Under the pieces are notes generated by a model. That model searched no databases. It worked only from the letters and a program-made list of their open reading frames with translations, and was not told the origin of the DNA. 64,000 nt of DNA, from positions 1 through 64,000 of the forward strand of contig NZ_SMCR01000005.1 of the NCBI RefSeq assembly GCF_004343195.1, read 5' to 3'. The DNA is from Biostraticola tofi. GTDB lineage: Bacteria; Pseudomonadota; Gammaproteobacteria; Enterobacterales; Enterobacteriaceae. The translations under genes were made by a program, and so were the position numbers. Numbering within the stretch: the first letter of the stretch is position 1; every line of letters starts with the position of its first letter. Shown piece by piece: positions 1 through 10,038 of the stretch.

Positions 1-202
1 CGCTTTTCCCTTCCCGACCCGGTGCGTCGAAGCGCTTATTCCCGGTCAGTGGAGGCGCATTATAGGGACTTCCTGCGGCATGACAAGCGCTAATTGAAGA
101 AAAAAAACTGATTGGTCTATTTTTCGACAACGATGCCGGTAATTGATTGGGGTTAACACTCATTACAGCTATTCCCCCCTCATATCAGTCCGGGTAGCAT
201 AT

Positions 203-208
203 TATAAT
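203..208 (+). promoter_or_regulatory. Possible -10 box for yieP
   Basis: A perfect TATAAT lies about 29 bases before the ATG at 237, with no good -35 visible. It overlaps the earlier in-frame ATG at 207, so a transcript from this promoter would start downstream of that ATG. This favours 237 as the start. Confidence 0.35.
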
Positions 209-236
209 GAAGAAAATCATCACAGGGCAGCCCGCC

Positions 237-926
237 ATGCATCTGACCATACAACAGCAAGCCGCTCAACGTAATCTTTCCTATCTGATTGCCGAAAAAA
301 TTGGCCAGCGGATTCTGGCGGGAGACTATCATGCCGGGGAAATCCTTCCGGGCGAGGTCGAACTTGGAGAGCTGTTCGGCGTAAGTCGGACGGCGGTACG
401 GGAAGCGGTAAAAATCCTGGCGGCAAAAGGAATGTTACTGCCACGACCGCGCATCGGTACACGCATATTACCCAGGCACCAATGGAACTTCCTCGATCAG
501 GACTTATTGGGATGGTGGGTGACGCGGGAAAACTTCAATGAAGTGATGGCCCATTTCCTTATCATGCGCGTAAGCCTGGAGCCGCAGGCTTGCTTTTTGG
601 CTGCCGTGAATGCAACCAATGATGAAAAGAAACATCTGACGGAGCTAATGGAGGAAATGCATATTCTTCATCAACACTTTGATCGGGAGCGCTGGATTGA
701 TATTGATGACCGTTTTCATCGGCACATCTATGAGATCAGCGGCAATCCATTTCTATCATCTTTTGCCAATCTGTTCAGTTCGGTTTACCAGAATTACTTC
801 CGCGCGATTGCAACTGATGACGTGATAAAGCTGGAACTTCATCAGGCCATCGTGGATGCAATCATTGCGTCAGATTCGCCAAATGCCTTTGCCGCCTGCC
901 AGCGATTGCTCCAGAGGCAGGATTAG
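237..926 (+). CDS. yieP: FadR/GntR-family transcriptional regulator, YieP-like
   Basis: A 229-residue regulator with a GntR winged helix at residues 15-85 (motif VSRTAVREAVKILAAKGML) and a helical FCD effector domain (about 95-225) holding the Asp/His residues that bind metal or a small carboxylate in this family. The sequence closely follows E. coli YieP as I recall it, including the shared WNFLDQ segment. The ATG at 237 was preferred over the upstream in-frame ATG at 207 because family members start there and a TATAAT covers the earlier codon. It converges on kup with a gap of only 10 bases. In E. coli the rbs operon and hsrA lie between these two genes, but here they are absent. The ligand is unknown. 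Confidence 0.88.
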   Translation: MHLTIQQQAAQRNLSYLIAEKIGQRILAGDYHAGEILPGEVELGELFGVSRTAVREAVKILAAKGMLLPRPRIGTRILPRHQWNFLDQDLLGWWVTRENFNEVMAHFLIMRVSLEPQACFLAAVNATNDEKKHLTELMEEMHILHQHFDRERWIDIDDRFHRHIYEISGNPFLSSFANLFSSVYQNYFRAIATDDVIKLELHQAIVDAIIASDSPNAFAACQRLLQRQD

Positions 927-936
927 GCACCGGTTA

Positions 937-2805
937 TCAGATTTCAACCTGGGTGCCCAGTTCAATCACCCGGTTTGGCGGTATCAGGAACTGATCCGGT
1001 GCCCGAAGGGCATTGCGGCTCAGGGCGATAAACAGCTTACCCCGTACCAGCAGGTACCAGGGGCGTTTACCTAATATCAGCGATTCATGGGACATAAAGA
1101 ACGACGTTTCCATCATCCGGCACGATAATCCCTCCAAACCGCAGCGGTGGAAAATTTCTTCCATATCCGGTGTTTCTTTATAGCCATAGCTTGCCACCAC
1201 ACGCCAGAAGGTGGGCGACAATTGCTCCATGGTCACCCGGCGAACGTTGTGTACAAAAGGCGCATCTTCCGTTCTGAGCGTCAGCAGCACTACCCGTTCA
1301 TGCAATACTTTGTTGTGTTTCAGGTTATGCAATAAGGCAAAGGGGATGATGTTCATCGCCCTGGACATAAACACCGCCGTTCCGGTCACCCTTACCGGTG
1401 GCGATTTTTCCAACGAGGCGATCATCGCCTCCAGAGAATTGCCATGTTCATGGATACGTCGCAGCAACCGGAAGCGTTCGCTTTTCCAGGTAGTCATAAC
1501 AATGAACATAACGAAGCCTAATAATAAAGGCAGCCAGCCGCCAGACCAGATCTTCATCGCATTTGCGGCGAACATAGGAATGTCGAGACAGAGCAGGAAC
1601 AACAGCAGGACAGGAACCAGAAAACGATTCCAGTGCCAGTTTTTAAGGGCTACGGTGCAGGAGAGGACGGTGGTCAGTACCATAGTGCCGGTGACCGCAA
1701 TACCATAAGCCGCAGCCAAATTACTAGAGTGTTCAAAACTGACGATGACCAGTACTACGGCAATAAATAACAGCCAATTGATAAAGGGGATGTAAATCTG
1801 GCCCGACTCCATCTCAGAAGTATGGATAATGCGCATCGGCGGCAGATATCCTAGTCTGACGGCCTGCCGCGTCAGAGAAAATACTCCGGAAATGACCGCT
1901 TGCGAGGCAATAACGGTGGCAAGCGTTGCCAGGATAAGCAGCGGGATCAATGCCCAGTCCGGCGCCAGCAGGAAGAAAGGGTTTTTGATTGCCGCCGGGT
2001 CCTTCAGCAGTAAAGCCCCCTGACCAAAATAATTCAGTACCAACGACGGCAGTACCGCGCTGAACCAGGCGATGCGTATCGGTAATTTACCGAAGTGCCC
2101 CATATCGGCATAGAGCGCTTCAACACCGGTAATAGACAGCACTACCGCGCCAAGGGCAAAGAACGACACTGTCTTATACTCGGCAAAAAAAGCGATAGCC
2201 CATTTGGGATTCAATGCTTGCAATACCTCTGGGTTCTGCATTATGCCTCTGATGCCCAGCACCGCCAGACTCAGGAACCACAGCAGCATTACCGGTGCGA
2301 AAAGCTTGCCGACGCTGCCGGTCCCTTTTTTCTGAATAACAAACAGCAGTGTCAACACGACGATAGATAACGGAACGATGTATCGATCAAGGGAAGGGGC
2401 GGCAATCTTCAGCCCCTCCATGGCAGACATTACCGAAATAGCAGGCGTTATGACCACCTCGCCATAAAAGAAACTGCCGCCGATAAGCCCCAGTATGACC
2501 AGCACCGATGTGGCGCGAGCTGAAGTATTCCTGCCGGCAAGGGACATCAGCGTCAAAATGCCGCCTTCACCGGCATTATCAGCTCTCATGACAAAGCTCA
2601 GGTATTTCAGGGAAACAATCAGTATCAACAGCCAAAAAATAAGCGATAGGAAACCAAACACCGATGCCGGCGCAATGCCAAAACCATAATGGCCAGCCAG
2701 ACATTCTCTGAGGGTATAAAGAGGACTGGTGCCGATATCACCATATACCACACCGATAGCCGCCAGCGTGACAGCTGAAAGGGATTGCTTACGCTCTTTG
2801 CTCAT
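937..2805 (-). CDS. kup: Low-affinity potassium transporter Kup
   Basis: An inner-membrane K+/H+ symporter of the KUP/HAK/KT family. The protein is 622 residues, the same as E. coli Kup. The first 430 residues form about 12 membrane segments, with the signature [17 protein letters not shown] at the N-terminus. The C-terminal 190 residues are cytoplasmic and end in [14 protein letters not shown]. The frame is open 46 codons further upstream, but that stretch has no Kup similarity, so the ATG at 2805 ([11 protein letters not shown]) is chosen. It is divergent from ravA, with about 240 bases between the two starts. No potassium-responsive leader was recognised. Confidence 0.97.
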   Translation of the reverse strand: MSKERKQSLSAVTLAAIGVVYGDIGTSPLYTLRECLAGHYGFGIAPASVFGFLSLIFWLLILIVSLKYLSFVMRADNAGEGGILTLMSLAGRNTSARATSVLVILGLIGGSFFYGEVVITPAISVMSAMEGLKIAAPSLDRYIVPLSIVVLTLLFVIQKKGTGSVGKLFAPVMLLWFLSLAVLGIRGIMQNPEVLQALNPKWAIAFFAEYKTVSFFALGAVVLSITGVEALYADMGHFGKLPIRIAWFSAVLPSLVLNYFGQGALLLKDPAAIKNPFFLLAPDWALIPLLILATLATVIASQAVISGVFSLTRQAVRLGYLPPMRIIHTSEMESGQIYIPFINWLLFIAVVLVIVSFEHSSNLAAAYGIAVTGTMVLTTVLSCTVALKNWHWNRFLVPVLLLFLLCLDIPMFAANAMKIWSGGWLPLLLGFVMFIVMTTWKSERFRLLRRIHEHGNSLEAMIASLEKSPPVRVTGTAVFMSRAMNIIPFALLHNLKHNKVLHERVVLLTLRTEDAPFVHNVRRVTMEQLSPTFWRVVASYGYKETPDMEEIFHRCGLEGLSCRMMETSFFMSHESLILGKRPWYLLVRGKLFIALSRNALRAPDQFLIPPNRVIELGTQVEI

Positions 2806-3048
2806 AGCCTTTTCTTTATGCTGGATTATTGGTCTAAGCCGTTGTGTAGCCTGGTCTTGGCCATCAAAAGGGGCACAGTATGCATGATATTGGTAGAATA
2901 ACTCATCTAAAATCACGCCATGCTTCGGGTCAATGCAGCCCATTAAAACAAATGTGGAAACAGAATAGAGAAATCATTAAGTTATACCGCTTATACCCTC
3001 GGATGTTTAATGTTTCATAATCTTTTAAAAGGGTGGTGAACTTTCATT

Positions 3049-4551
3049 ATGGCCTATTCATCGGTGTTGGCTGACAGAATTTACCGCCTGTGCAATGCAT
3101 TGGAAAGCGGCCTCTATGAGCGCCAACATACCATTCGTCTCTGCCTGCTGGCGGCCTTGTGCGGTGAAAGCGTTTTTTTACTCGGCCCGCCCGGCATTGC
3201 AAAAAGCCAGATAGCACGCCGCCTGAAACAGGCTTTCAGTCAGGCTAGCTCTTTTGATTATCTGATGACGCGTTTCTCCACTCCAGAAGAAGTGTTTGGC
3301 CCGCTTTCCATAAAGGCATTAAAAGATGATGGCCGCTATCACCGGTTGACCAAAGGCTATTTGCCTGAGGCTGAGATTGTGTTTCTGGACGAAATCTGGA
3401 AAGCCGGCCCGGCTATATTGAATACCTTACTTACCGCTATAAATGAAAGACGATTTCGCAATGGCGAAGAAGAGCAACTGATGCCCATGCGGCTGCTGAT
3501 TACCGCCTCAAACGAATTACCCGATGCCGACAGCGGTCTGGAAGCCTTGTATGACCGCATGCTCATACGTCTCTGGCTGCATAAAATCAAAGATAAAAAC
3601 AATTTCCACGCCCTGCTGGTGCATCATGATGATAGGCAGACCCAGACCATTCCTGAGTCGATCCGTATCAGCGATAAAGAATTTGATCAGTGGCAACCTC
3701 AGATTGATCATATCCCATTACCTCAACACTGCTTTGAACTGGTTTATCAGTTACGCCAGCGTCTCGATGCCCTGCCAGGTGCGCCTTATGTGTCTGATCG
3801 GCGCTGGAAAAAAGCCATAAGATTGCTGCAGGCCAGCGCGTTCTTCAGCGGTCGCGCCAGTATCTCGCCAATAGATATCATTCTGTTAAAGGATTGCCTG
3901 TGGCACGATCCAGACAGTCATGCCCTGGTCGCCCAGCAAGTTGAGCAACTTATGCTAGAGCAAGGTTATCAGCAGCAGACACTGCTGCTGAAGATACAAG
4001 AGATAAACCGACAGAAGAGGCAGTATATCCAGCAAAAAAACACTCAGCAGGCCCTGTCTCTGGAAACTACAAAAGGATTAATGTCACGCAAACCCCATTA
4101 TCGTTTGCCGCCAGGACTTGATCAGCCCTCGCTGACACTGCTGCTACAGATACCGCTGGTGATGCATGACATCACGGTAAATCACTTGTTAATAGATCGA
4201 AGCCAATTCATTCAGTGGTGTGAAAAAGGCGGCGACCTCAAAGCCCGGCTTAACGGCATTGGTTTTGCGCAAACAATCGACGCCAGAATCAATGGACAGC
4301 ATCAAATAGAAGTATTCGATATCAGCCGGCGTTCTTCGCTGCTGGCCCGAGAGGGACATCTTGCCGAAGGTGAAGATCTGCCCGATAACCTGCAGCAGGC
4401 TCTGGATGAGATAGAGAAGCTTTATCTTCAGCAACGGCGGCAATTCAGCGAACAGCATGCTTGCCTGTTTATCTCTCAGGAATGGATAGCAAAAATAGAG
4501 GCCAGCCTGCTGGAGATATCCCATCAGCTGTCTATTACCAGGCAGGACTGA
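3049..4551 (+). CDS. ravA: MoxR-family AAA+ ATPase RavA
   Basis: A 500-residue hexameric AAA+ ATPase. Walker A is GPPGIAKSQ (about residue 45), Walker B is [12 protein letters not shown] (about 105), and the sensor region TASNELP follows. The C-terminal half matches the RavA triple-helical and LARA domains, the latter being the part that binds the lysine decarboxylase LdcI in E. coli. In E. coli RavA works with ViaA and has been linked to respiratory complexes and aminoglycoside sensitisation. It is followed by viaA after 6 bases, so the two are translated together. No cadBA or ldcI genes are in the window, so the LdcI link is untested here. Confidence 0.95.
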   Translation: MAYSSVLADRIYRLCNALESGLYERQHTIRLCLLAALCGESVFLLGPPGIAKSQIARRLKQAFSQASSFDYLMTRFSTPEEVFGPLSIKALKDDGRYHRLTKGYLPEAEIVFLDEIWKAGPAILNTLLTAINERRFRNGEEEQLMPMRLLITASNELPDADSGLEALYDRMLIRLWLHKIKDKNNFHALLVHHDDRQTQTIPESIRISDKEFDQWQPQIDHIPLPQHCFELVYQLRQRLDALPGAPYVSDRRWKKAIRLLQASAFFSGRASISPIDIILLKDCLWHDPDSHALVAQQVEQLMLEQGYQQQTLLLKIQEINRQKRQYIQQKNTQQALSLETTKGLMSRKPHYRLPPGLDQPSLTLLLQIPLVMHDITVNHLLIDRSQFIQWCEKGGDLKARLNGIGFAQTIDARINGQHQIEVFDISRRSSLLAREGHLAEGEDLPDNLQQALDEIEKLYLQQRRQFSEQHACLFISQEWIAKIEASLLEISHQLSITRQD

Positions 4552-4557
4552 CGCCAC

Positions 4558-6024
4558 GTGCTGTCTCTGGATACATTGACCTTATTCCTCTCGATTGACG
4601 AGAGCTACCTCATTGATGAGTTTGTGCTGGGGTTGCTGGCCAGCCCCCAGTTAGCCCTTTTTATTGAAAAATATCCATCGGTGAAAAGAAGCCTGACCAA
4701 ACGTATCCCCGCCATCAGGCAAGGTCTGGAAAATGCACTGAGGGAGACCCGGGTGCCTCGCGCACTGGCAGAAGAATTCTATCATTTCCAGGAAATCCAG
4801 CTACTGTCGCCCGCCGCATTCAGACAGGCGTTACCGATAACGGTAGATAAGCTGACGCGTCTGCCGTCGCCATTTGCATCAGAAGCACAGACAATGTATC
4901 AATCAGCCACCTGGCATGGCGCAGTGCCCGGTGAGGGTTTTCAAGTGCTGTTTCTTCAGCGCTGGCGCATCAGCCTGACGCTGCAGGCGACCACGCTGCA
5001 CCATAAGACGATAGAGAAGGAAAGAGAGTTGCTGCAAGAAGAACTTCAGCAGCATATGGCCATGAGCGGTGCGCTTTCGCCGATCCTCAGTGAAAATGAC
5101 CAGGCTGCGGGTCGGCTTTGGGATATGACCACCGGCAACCGACATCAGCAGGACTACCGTTTGCTGATCGACTACGGCGAGTTCCTGCAGCAGCAACCGG
5201 AATTGCTGCTGTTAGCTGAACAACTGGGACGAAGTAGGGAAGCGAATTTTGTCGCCGCTCCTGCCTCGCCGAGCCGTGAGGTCATACAGCGAATAAAGGA
5301 ACCCGCCATTCAGCCGGAAGAAGTGAGCGGCATTCATCAAAGCGACGATCTTTGGCGTCTGCTGCCTGCCGAAATGGCAACGCTTGGTTTGAATGAACTT
5401 GAATTTGAGTTCTACCGCCGACTGCTGGAAAAGAGATTACTCAGCTATCGGCTGCATGGTGAAGCGTGGCGCGAGCGGATGGTAAGGCTGCCGGCACGAA
5501 GTGAGCGTTTCCAGGAACAACCTCGCGGGCCGTTTATTGTGTGCGTTGATACCTCTGGATCAATGGGAGGATTCAACGAAAACTGCGCCAAAGCGTTCTG
5601 CCTGGCTTTGATGCGCATTGCCCTGGCAGATAATCGCCGATGCTTTGTCACCCTGTTCTCCACCGGGCAGGTGAGTTATGAACTGACCGCCATTGACGGG
5701 ATTGAACAGGCAATACGCTTTCTCGGTCAGCGGTTCAGGGGAGGCACCGACCTGGCAGGCTGCATCGACCATCTGGCCGAAAAACTCGGCTCCCCGGATT
5801 GGCGAGATGCCGATGCGGTAGTGATTTCCGATTTTATAGCCCAGCGTCTGCCTGGCACCATTGCAAGCAAAATAAAACAGCGGCAGCAACAGTCTGGCCA
5901 GCGGTTCCATGCAGTGACGCTGTCCTTAATGGGAAAACCGGCTATCATGCAGATATTCGATCATATCTGGCAATTCGATACCGGGCTGAAAAACCGCCTG
6001 ATGCGTCGCTTACATCGAAGATAA
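4558..6024 (+). CDS. viaA: VWA-domain protein ViaA, RavA partner
   Basis: A 488-residue protein with an all-helical N-terminal half and a von Willebrand factor A domain in the C-terminal 170 residues. The MIDAS metal site is visible as CVDTSGSMGGFNE (DxSxS), with the conserved FRGGTDL and VVISDFIAQR downstream. The start is GTG, 6 bases after the ravA stop. It stimulates RavA ATPase activity in E. coli. The next gene on the same strand, asnC, begins only 36 bases after the stop. In E. coli this gap holds the divergent asnA. Confidence 0.95.
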   Translation: MLSLDTLTLFLSIDESYLIDEFVLGLLASPQLALFIEKYPSVKRSLTKRIPAIRQGLENALRETRVPRALAEEFYHFQEIQLLSPAAFRQALPITVDKLTRLPSPFASEAQTMYQSATWHGAVPGEGFQVLFLQRWRISLTLQATTLHHKTIEKERELLQEELQQHMAMSGALSPILSENDQAAGRLWDMTTGNRHQQDYRLLIDYGEFLQQQPELLLLAEQLGRSREANFVAAPASPSREVIQRIKEPAIQPEEVSGIHQSDDLWRLLPAEMATLGLNELEFEFYRRLLEKRLLSYRLHGEAWRERMVRLPARSERFQEQPRGPFIVCVDTSGSMGGFNENCAKAFCLALMRIALADNRRCFVTLFSTGQVSYELTAIDGIEQAIRFLGQRFRGGTDLAGCIDHLAEKLGSPDWRDADAVVISDFIAQRLPGTIASKIKQRQQQSGQRFHAVTLSLMGKPAIMQIFDHIWQFDTGLKNRLMRRLHRR

Positions 6025-6059
6025 TATCGACCTATCCTTGCAAGAAACAAGAGGCAACC

Positions 6060-6521
6060 GTGGCGGAAATATATCAGCTCGATAATCTGGATCGCGATAT
6101 CCTGAAGGCATTAATGGCTAATGCCCGCACCGCCTATGCCGAACTCGCCAAAAATCTGTCTGTTAGCCCGGGAACCATTCATGTCCGGGTAGAAAAAATG
6201 AAGCAAGCAGGGATCATCACCGGCGCCCGGGTAGACGTTAATCCCAAGCAGTTGGGCTACGATGTCTGCTGCTTTATCGGCATTATTCTCAAAAGTGCCA
6301 AGGACTATCCTTCAGCGCTGAAAAGACTTGAATCACTGGATGAGGTGGTAGAAGCCTATTACACCACCGGTCACTACAGCATCTTTATCAAGGTCATGTG
6401 CCGCTCAATCGATGCCTTGCAGGAAGTACTTATCAACAAGATCCAGACCATTGATGAAATCCAGTCAACAGAAACGCTTATTTCCCTTCAAAACCCCATC
6501 AGCCGTACCATCACTCCCTGA
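6060..6521 (+). CDS. asnC: Lrp/AsnC-family regulator AsnC
   Basis: A 153-residue asparagine-responsive regulator: an N-terminal helix-turn-helix (about 5-65, NLSVSPGTIHVRVEKMKQAG) and a C-terminal RAM ligand domain with CFIGIILKSAKDYPSAL and YYTTGHYSIFIKVMC, nearly identical to E. coli AsnC. The frame is open upstream into viaA, but family similarity begins at the GTG at 6060, which has AGAGG six bases before it. E. coli AsnC activates the divergently transcribed asnA. That gene is missing here, so AsnC must act on another target, on asnA elsewhere, or on mioC/oriC transcription. Confidence 0.94.
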   Translation: MAEIYQLDNLDRDILKALMANARTAYAELAKNLSVSPGTIHVRVEKMKQAGIITGARVDVNPKQLGYDVCCFIGIILKSAKDYPSALKRLESLDEVVEAYYTTGHYSIFIKVMCRSIDALQEVLINKIQTIDEIQSTETLISLQNPISRTITP

Positions 6522-6542
6522 GCCTTTTAAGTAATACCCCTA

Positions 6543-6551
6543 TTATCCACA
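6543..6551 (+). promoter_or_regulatory. DnaA box in the mioC promoter region
   Basis: A perfect TTATCCACA lies in the asnC-mioC gap, about 60 bases before mioC. E. coli also has a DnaA box at the mioC promoter, where DnaA represses transcription that runs into oriC. A possible -10 (TACAAT, 6577-6582) follows, but no convincing -35 was found. Confidence 0.75.
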
Positions 6552-6610
6552 GGTAGATCCCAGGCAATTCACAGCGTACAATATCTGATCTTTTATCAGG
6601 CAGGTTAATT

Positions 6611-7057
6611 ATGGCTGACGTTACGATCATCAGTGGAAGTACTCTGGGCAGCGCTGAATACGTTGCTGAACACATCGCGGGCATTTTTGAACAGCACGGG
6701 ATAACGACCGCTGTTTTGCACGGCCCGGAACTGGAAGAACTGGTTAACGAGGGCTTGTGGCTGATAGTCACCTCTACCCATGGCGCCGGCGATCTACCGG
6801 ATAACCTGGAGCCTCTGTTTGAACAGATAGCCAAAGAAGCGCCTTCCCTCGCGGCAGTCAGATTTGGTGCAGTAGGGATCGGCAGCAGTGAATACGATAC
6901 CTTCTGCGGCGCAATCGACAAGATCGATCAGTTGTTGATCCAAAGGGGCGCAACTCGCCTGGGCGACGTGCTGAAGATCGACATCACCCAGCACGAGATT
7001 CCGGAAGATCCGGCTGAGATATGGGCTGAAAACTGGATCCCCTTGATCAAGGCGTGA
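6611..7057 (+). CDS. mioC: Flavodoxin-like protein MioC
   Basis: A 148-residue FMN-binding flavodoxin (E. coli 147). The phosphate-binding loop is SGSTLGSAEYVAEH near the N-terminus, the second FMN loop is TSTHGAGDLPDN (about 57-68), and the third is GIGSSEYDTFCGAID (about 95). In E. coli MioC is an electron carrier connected to biotin synthase activity. Its transcription is directed into oriC and is known mainly as a modulator of initiation. Here too it is transcribed towards oriC, whose first DnaA box starts 19 bases after the stop. The ATG is preceded by a weak AGGCAGG. Confidence 0.94.
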   Translation: MADVTIISGSTLGSAEYVAEHIAGIFEQHGITTAVLHGPELEELVNEGLWLIVTSTHGAGDLPDNLEPLFEQIAKEAPSLAAVRFGAVGIGSSEYDTFCGAIDKIDQLLIQRGATRLGDVLKIDITQHEIPEDPAEIWAENWIPLIKA

Positions 7058-7075
7058 AAAAGATCAGCCTTTTTT

Positions 7076-7342
7076 TGTGTATAAGTCGGGTGAAAACCCG
7101 CCTATAACCGGTAGTTATCCAATGTATAACCCCTGTTCACTTTGTGAGCTGTGGATAACTAGCCGATCTGATCCCAGCTTATACCGGGCAGGATCACCGT
7201 TACCACACAACTAATAACGGATCCTAATTTGCTGATTAAATTGATCTAAAAAGGGTTATCCACAGAAGGCGACGATCCTAGTAGTAAAGATAATAAGAGA
7301 TCTTTAAAAAAAAAGATCTTTTTTTAATTACCTGGCGATCCT
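7076..7342. other. oriC: Chromosomal replication origin oriC
   Basis: The mioC-mnmG interval has the layout of enterobacterial oriC. DnaA boxes seen are TGTGTATAA (7076-7084, R4 position), TTATCCAAT (7115-7123, R2 position, inside the conserved ACCGGTAGTTATCCAA), TGTGGATAA (7150-7158, at the R5/R3 position where E. coli has the weaker TGTGTATAA) and TTATCCACA (7256-7264, R1 position next to the AT-rich part). The segment GATCCCAGCTTATAC (7171-7185) matches the E. coli origin. GATC sites for Dam/SeqA are dense. IHF and Fis sites are expected from the family but were not resolved by eye. Confidence 0.95.
7274..7342. other. oriC DNA unwinding element
   Basis: An AT-rich stretch directly beside the R1 DnaA box, bounded by GATCCT at both ends. 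It contains 13-mer-like repeats: AGATCTTTAAAAA near 7298 and GATCTTTTTTTAA at 7315. The two AGATCT copies flank an A-tract and can pair with one another. This is the expected site of strand opening and DnaB loading. Confidence 0.85.
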
Positions 7343-7348
7343 CAGGAC

Positions 7349-7376
7349 TTGTTTCATCTGCAAAGTTGAGTAGAAT
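7349..7376 (+). promoter_or_regulatory. Candidate mnmG (gidA) promoter
   Basis: TTGTTT, a 16-base spacer and TAGAAT lie between the oriC unwinding element and mnmG, the place of the E. coli gidA promoter. Transcription leaving the origin from here stimulates initiation in E. coli. Confidence 0.55.
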
Positions 7377-7430
7377 CCACTTCCCCAAGGCCTTTGACGA
7401 TCTTCCGCACCACCATGAGGTTTATTTAAC

Positions 7431-9320
7431 ATGTATTATCCCGATCAATTCGACGTCATCATTATCGGTGGCGGTCATGCAGGCACGGAAGCGGCAATGG
7501 CGTCAGCAAGGATGGGCTGTAAGACCCTTCTTTTAACGCATAACATTGATACGCTGGGACAAATGTCCTGTAATCCGGCGATTGGCGGGATCGGAAAAGG
7601 CCATCTGGTCAAAGAGATCGATGCCATGGGCGGCCTGATGGCCCATGCAATTGACCAGGCAGGAATACAGTTCAGGATACTAAACGCCAGCAAAGGCCCG
7701 GCCGTTCGAGCGACCCGGGCCCAGGCGGACAGAGTACTGTATCGCCAGGCGGTGCGTACTGCGCTGGAGAACCAGCCCAACCTGATGATCTTCCAGCAGG
7801 CGGTTGAAGATCTGATTGTCGAGAATGATCGGGTGGTCGGCGCTGTGACTCAAATGGGGTTGAAATTCCGTGCCGAGGCGGTGGTTCTGACGGTGGGTAC
7901 TTTCCTTGACGGTAAGATCCACATCGGCATGGATCACTACAGCGGTGGCCGGGCAGGGGATCCGCCTTCGATCTCATTGTCACAGCGGTTACGTGAATTG
8001 CCTTTTCGGGTGAAAAGGCTCAAAACCGGTACCCCACCGCGCATTGATGCCCGTTCAATTAATTTCAGTGTCCTGGCGACGCAGCAAGGCGATAGTCCAT
8101 TGCCGGTATTCTCGTTCATGGGGTCGGTTGATCAGCACCCTCGACAGGTTCCGTGCCATATCACCTATACCAACGAACAAACTCACGATGTCATCCGTAA
8201 CAATCTTGACCGCAGCCCGATGTATGCCGGCGTAATCGAAGGCGTAGGCCCGCGCTACTGTCCGTCGATTGAGGACAAGGTGATGCGTTTTGCCGACCGT
8301 GACTCTCATCAGATTTTCCTGGAGCCGGAAGGCCTGACCAGCAACGAAATTTACCCTAACGGCATCTCTACCAGTCTGCCTTTTGATGTCCAAATGAAGA
8401 TCGTCCACTCAATGAAAGGCCTGGAAAATGCGCGGATTGTACGTCCGGGTTATGCGATTGAATATGATTTCTTCGACCCGCGCGATCTGAAGCAGACCCT
8501 GGAAAGCAAATTGATCGAAGGGCTGTTTTTCGCCGGCCAGATTAACGGCACCACGGGTTATGAAGAAGCAGCGGCCCAAGGCATGCTTGCCGGGCTTAAC
8601 GCAGGGCGTTTGGCAAAAGGGCTGGATGGATGGTCACCGCGCCGTGACCAGGCTTACCTGGGCGTGCTGGTGGACGATTTATGCACTCTGGGGACCAAGG
8701 AACCCTACCGGATGTTTACCTCTCGTGCGGAATATCGGCTGATGCTGCGTGAAGACAATGCCGATCTGCGTCTGACCGAAGCCGGACGGCAACTGGGCTT
8801 GGTCGATGATGCTCGCTGGACGCGCTTTTGTGAAAAGACGGAACGTATCGAAGTGGAGCGCCAGCGCCTGCGGGACATTTGGGTTCATCCGCGCACCCAG
8901 GATATCGAGCAGGTCAACCAGCAGCTCAAGTCACCGCTGTCACGGGAGGCCAGCGGTGAAGAACTGCTGCGCCGACCGGAAATGACCTACGATATCCTGG
9001 CCACATTGCCGATGTTTTCCCCCGGTGTTAACGATGTCCAGGCAGCGGAACAGGTTGAAATCCAGGTCAAATACGAAGGCTACATCACCCGCCAGCAGGA
9101 AGAAATTGATCGTCAGTTGCGTAATGAAAATACCCAGCTGCCACTGGACATCGATTACCAGCAGGTATCGGGGCTGTCTAACGAAGTGATCGCCAAGCTT
9201 AACGACCATAAGCCCGGATCTATCGGCCAGGCTTCACGGATTTCGGGTGTGACGCCCGCAGCGATTTCTATATTGCTGGTTTGGCTCAAAAAACAGGGTA
9301 TCCTGCGACGCAGCGCCTGA
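7431..9320 (+). CDS. mnmG: tRNA uridine-34 5-carboxymethylaminomethyl modification enzyme MnmG
   Basis: A 629-residue FAD enzyme that, with MnmE, installs the cmnm5 group on the wobble uridine of several tRNAs. The dinucleotide-binding fold [15 protein letters not shown] is at the N-terminus. The conserved [17 protein letters not shown] (about 45-60), [11 protein letters not shown] and [18 protein letters not shown] are present. The C-terminal helical domain ends in [19 protein letters not shown], the region that contacts MnmE. Length equals the E. coli protein. A GAGG lies 11 bases before the ATG. It is followed by rsmG after 97 bases. Confidence 0.98.
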   Translation: MYYPDQFDVIIIGGGHAGTEAAMASARMGCKTLLLTHNIDTLGQMSCNPAIGGIGKGHLVKEIDAMGGLMAHAIDQAGIQFRILNASKGPAVRATRAQADRVLYRQAVRTALENQPNLMIFQQAVEDLIVENDRVVGAVTQMGLKFRAEAVVLTVGTFLDGKIHIGMDHYSGGRAGDPPSISLSQRLRELPFRVKRLKTGTPPRIDARSINFSVLATQQGDSPLPVFSFMGSVDQHPRQVPCHITYTNEQTHDVIRNNLDRSPMYAGVIEGVGPRYCPSIEDKVMRFADRDSHQIFLEPEGLTSNEIYPNGISTSLPFDVQMKIVHSMKGLENARIVRPGYAIEYDFFDPRDLKQTLESKLIEGLFFAGQINGTTGYEEAAAQGMLAGLNAGRLAKGLDGWSPRRDQAYLGVLVDDLCTLGTKEPYRMFTSRAEYRLMLREDNADLRLTEAGRQLGLVDDARWTRFCEKTERIEVERQRLRDIWVHPRTQDIEQVNQQLKSPLSREASGEELLRRPEMTYDILATLPMFSPGVNDVQAAEQVEIQVKYEGYITRQQEEIDRQLRNENTQLPLDIDYQQVSGLSNEVIAKLNDHKPGSIGQASRISGVTPAAISILLVWLKKQGILRRSA

Positions 9321-9417
9321 ACGACTTCCTTCCTACTGTTGCCCGGTAGCTGCCGGGCAACCCGCTTTACACATCATAAACACGGCGCTGCCGTCCATGC
9401 CATACGGGGAATGCTTC

Positions 9418-10038
9418 ATGCTGGGCAAATTGAATTCACTGCTGTCGAAGGCTGAAATAAGCTTATCTGATGTTCAAAAAGACCAGCTTATCGCTTATGT
9501 CCATCTGCTTGATAAGTGGAATAAAGCTTACAATCTGACATCGGTGCGTGACCCTAGCCAAATGCTGATACGTCACATAATGGACAGCATTGTGGTGAAT
9601 CCTCACCTGCAGGGAAAACGATTTATCGATGTCGGCACCGGTCCCGGTCTGCCTGGCGTGCCGCTGGCTATTGTGCGTCCTGACGCCCATTTCACTCTGC
9701 TTGACAGCCTGGGTAAGCGCATACGCTTCCTGCGTCAGGTTCAGCATGAGCTAAAGCTAACCAATATTGAGCCGATAAACAGTCGTGTAGAAGCGTTTAC
9801 GCCGCCTGAGCCTTTTGATGGCGTCATCAGCAGGGCATTCGCCTCGGTTGGCGATATGCTGACCTGGTGTAAGCATTTACCTCAGCAGGGCCAGGGGCGC
9901 TTCTATGCCCTGAAAGGGCAGGTACCCGAGGCCGAGTTGGTCGCCCTGCCGGAGGGAGTGACCGTCGAATTTGTTATTGCGCTGACCGTTCCTGAACTTG
10001 AGGGTGAGCGTCATCTGGTGATATTGAAGGCGCAGTAA
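9418..10038 (+). CDS. rsmG: 16S rRNA (guanine-527 N7) methyltransferase RsmG
   Basis: A 206-residue Rossmann-fold SAM methyltransferase. Motif I is [17 protein letters not shown] (about 70-86), followed by [17 protein letters not shown], and the substrate region is [14 protein letters not shown]. m7G527 lies near the decoding site, and loss of RsmG gives low-level streptomycin resistance in other bacteria. The ATG at 9418 is chosen over an in-frame ATG at 9397 because the family starts with ML(G/N)KL and GGGGA lies seven bases upstream of it. Confidence 0.97.
   Translation: MLGKLNSLLSKAEISLSDVQKDQLIAYVHLLDKWNKAYNLTSVRDPSQMLIRHIMDSIVVNPHLQGKRFIDVGTGPGLPGVPLAIVRPDAHFTLLDSLGKRIRFLRQVQHELKLTNIEPINSRVEAFTPPEPFDGVISRAFASVGDMLTWCKHLPQQGQGRFYALKGQVPEAELVALPEGVTVEFVIALTVPELEGERHLVILKAQ

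Noticed and set aside
1-202. A possible gene or RNA at the left edge
   Set aside because: About 200 bases with a few small palindromes (AAGCGCTT, AGCGCT) but no ORF with a ribosome site and no rRNA or tRNA sequence that could be recognised.
5799-6521. 240-codon version of AsnC starting inside viaA
   Set aside because: The first 87 codons overlap conserved viaA in another frame and have no AsnC similarity; the real start is the GTG at 6060.
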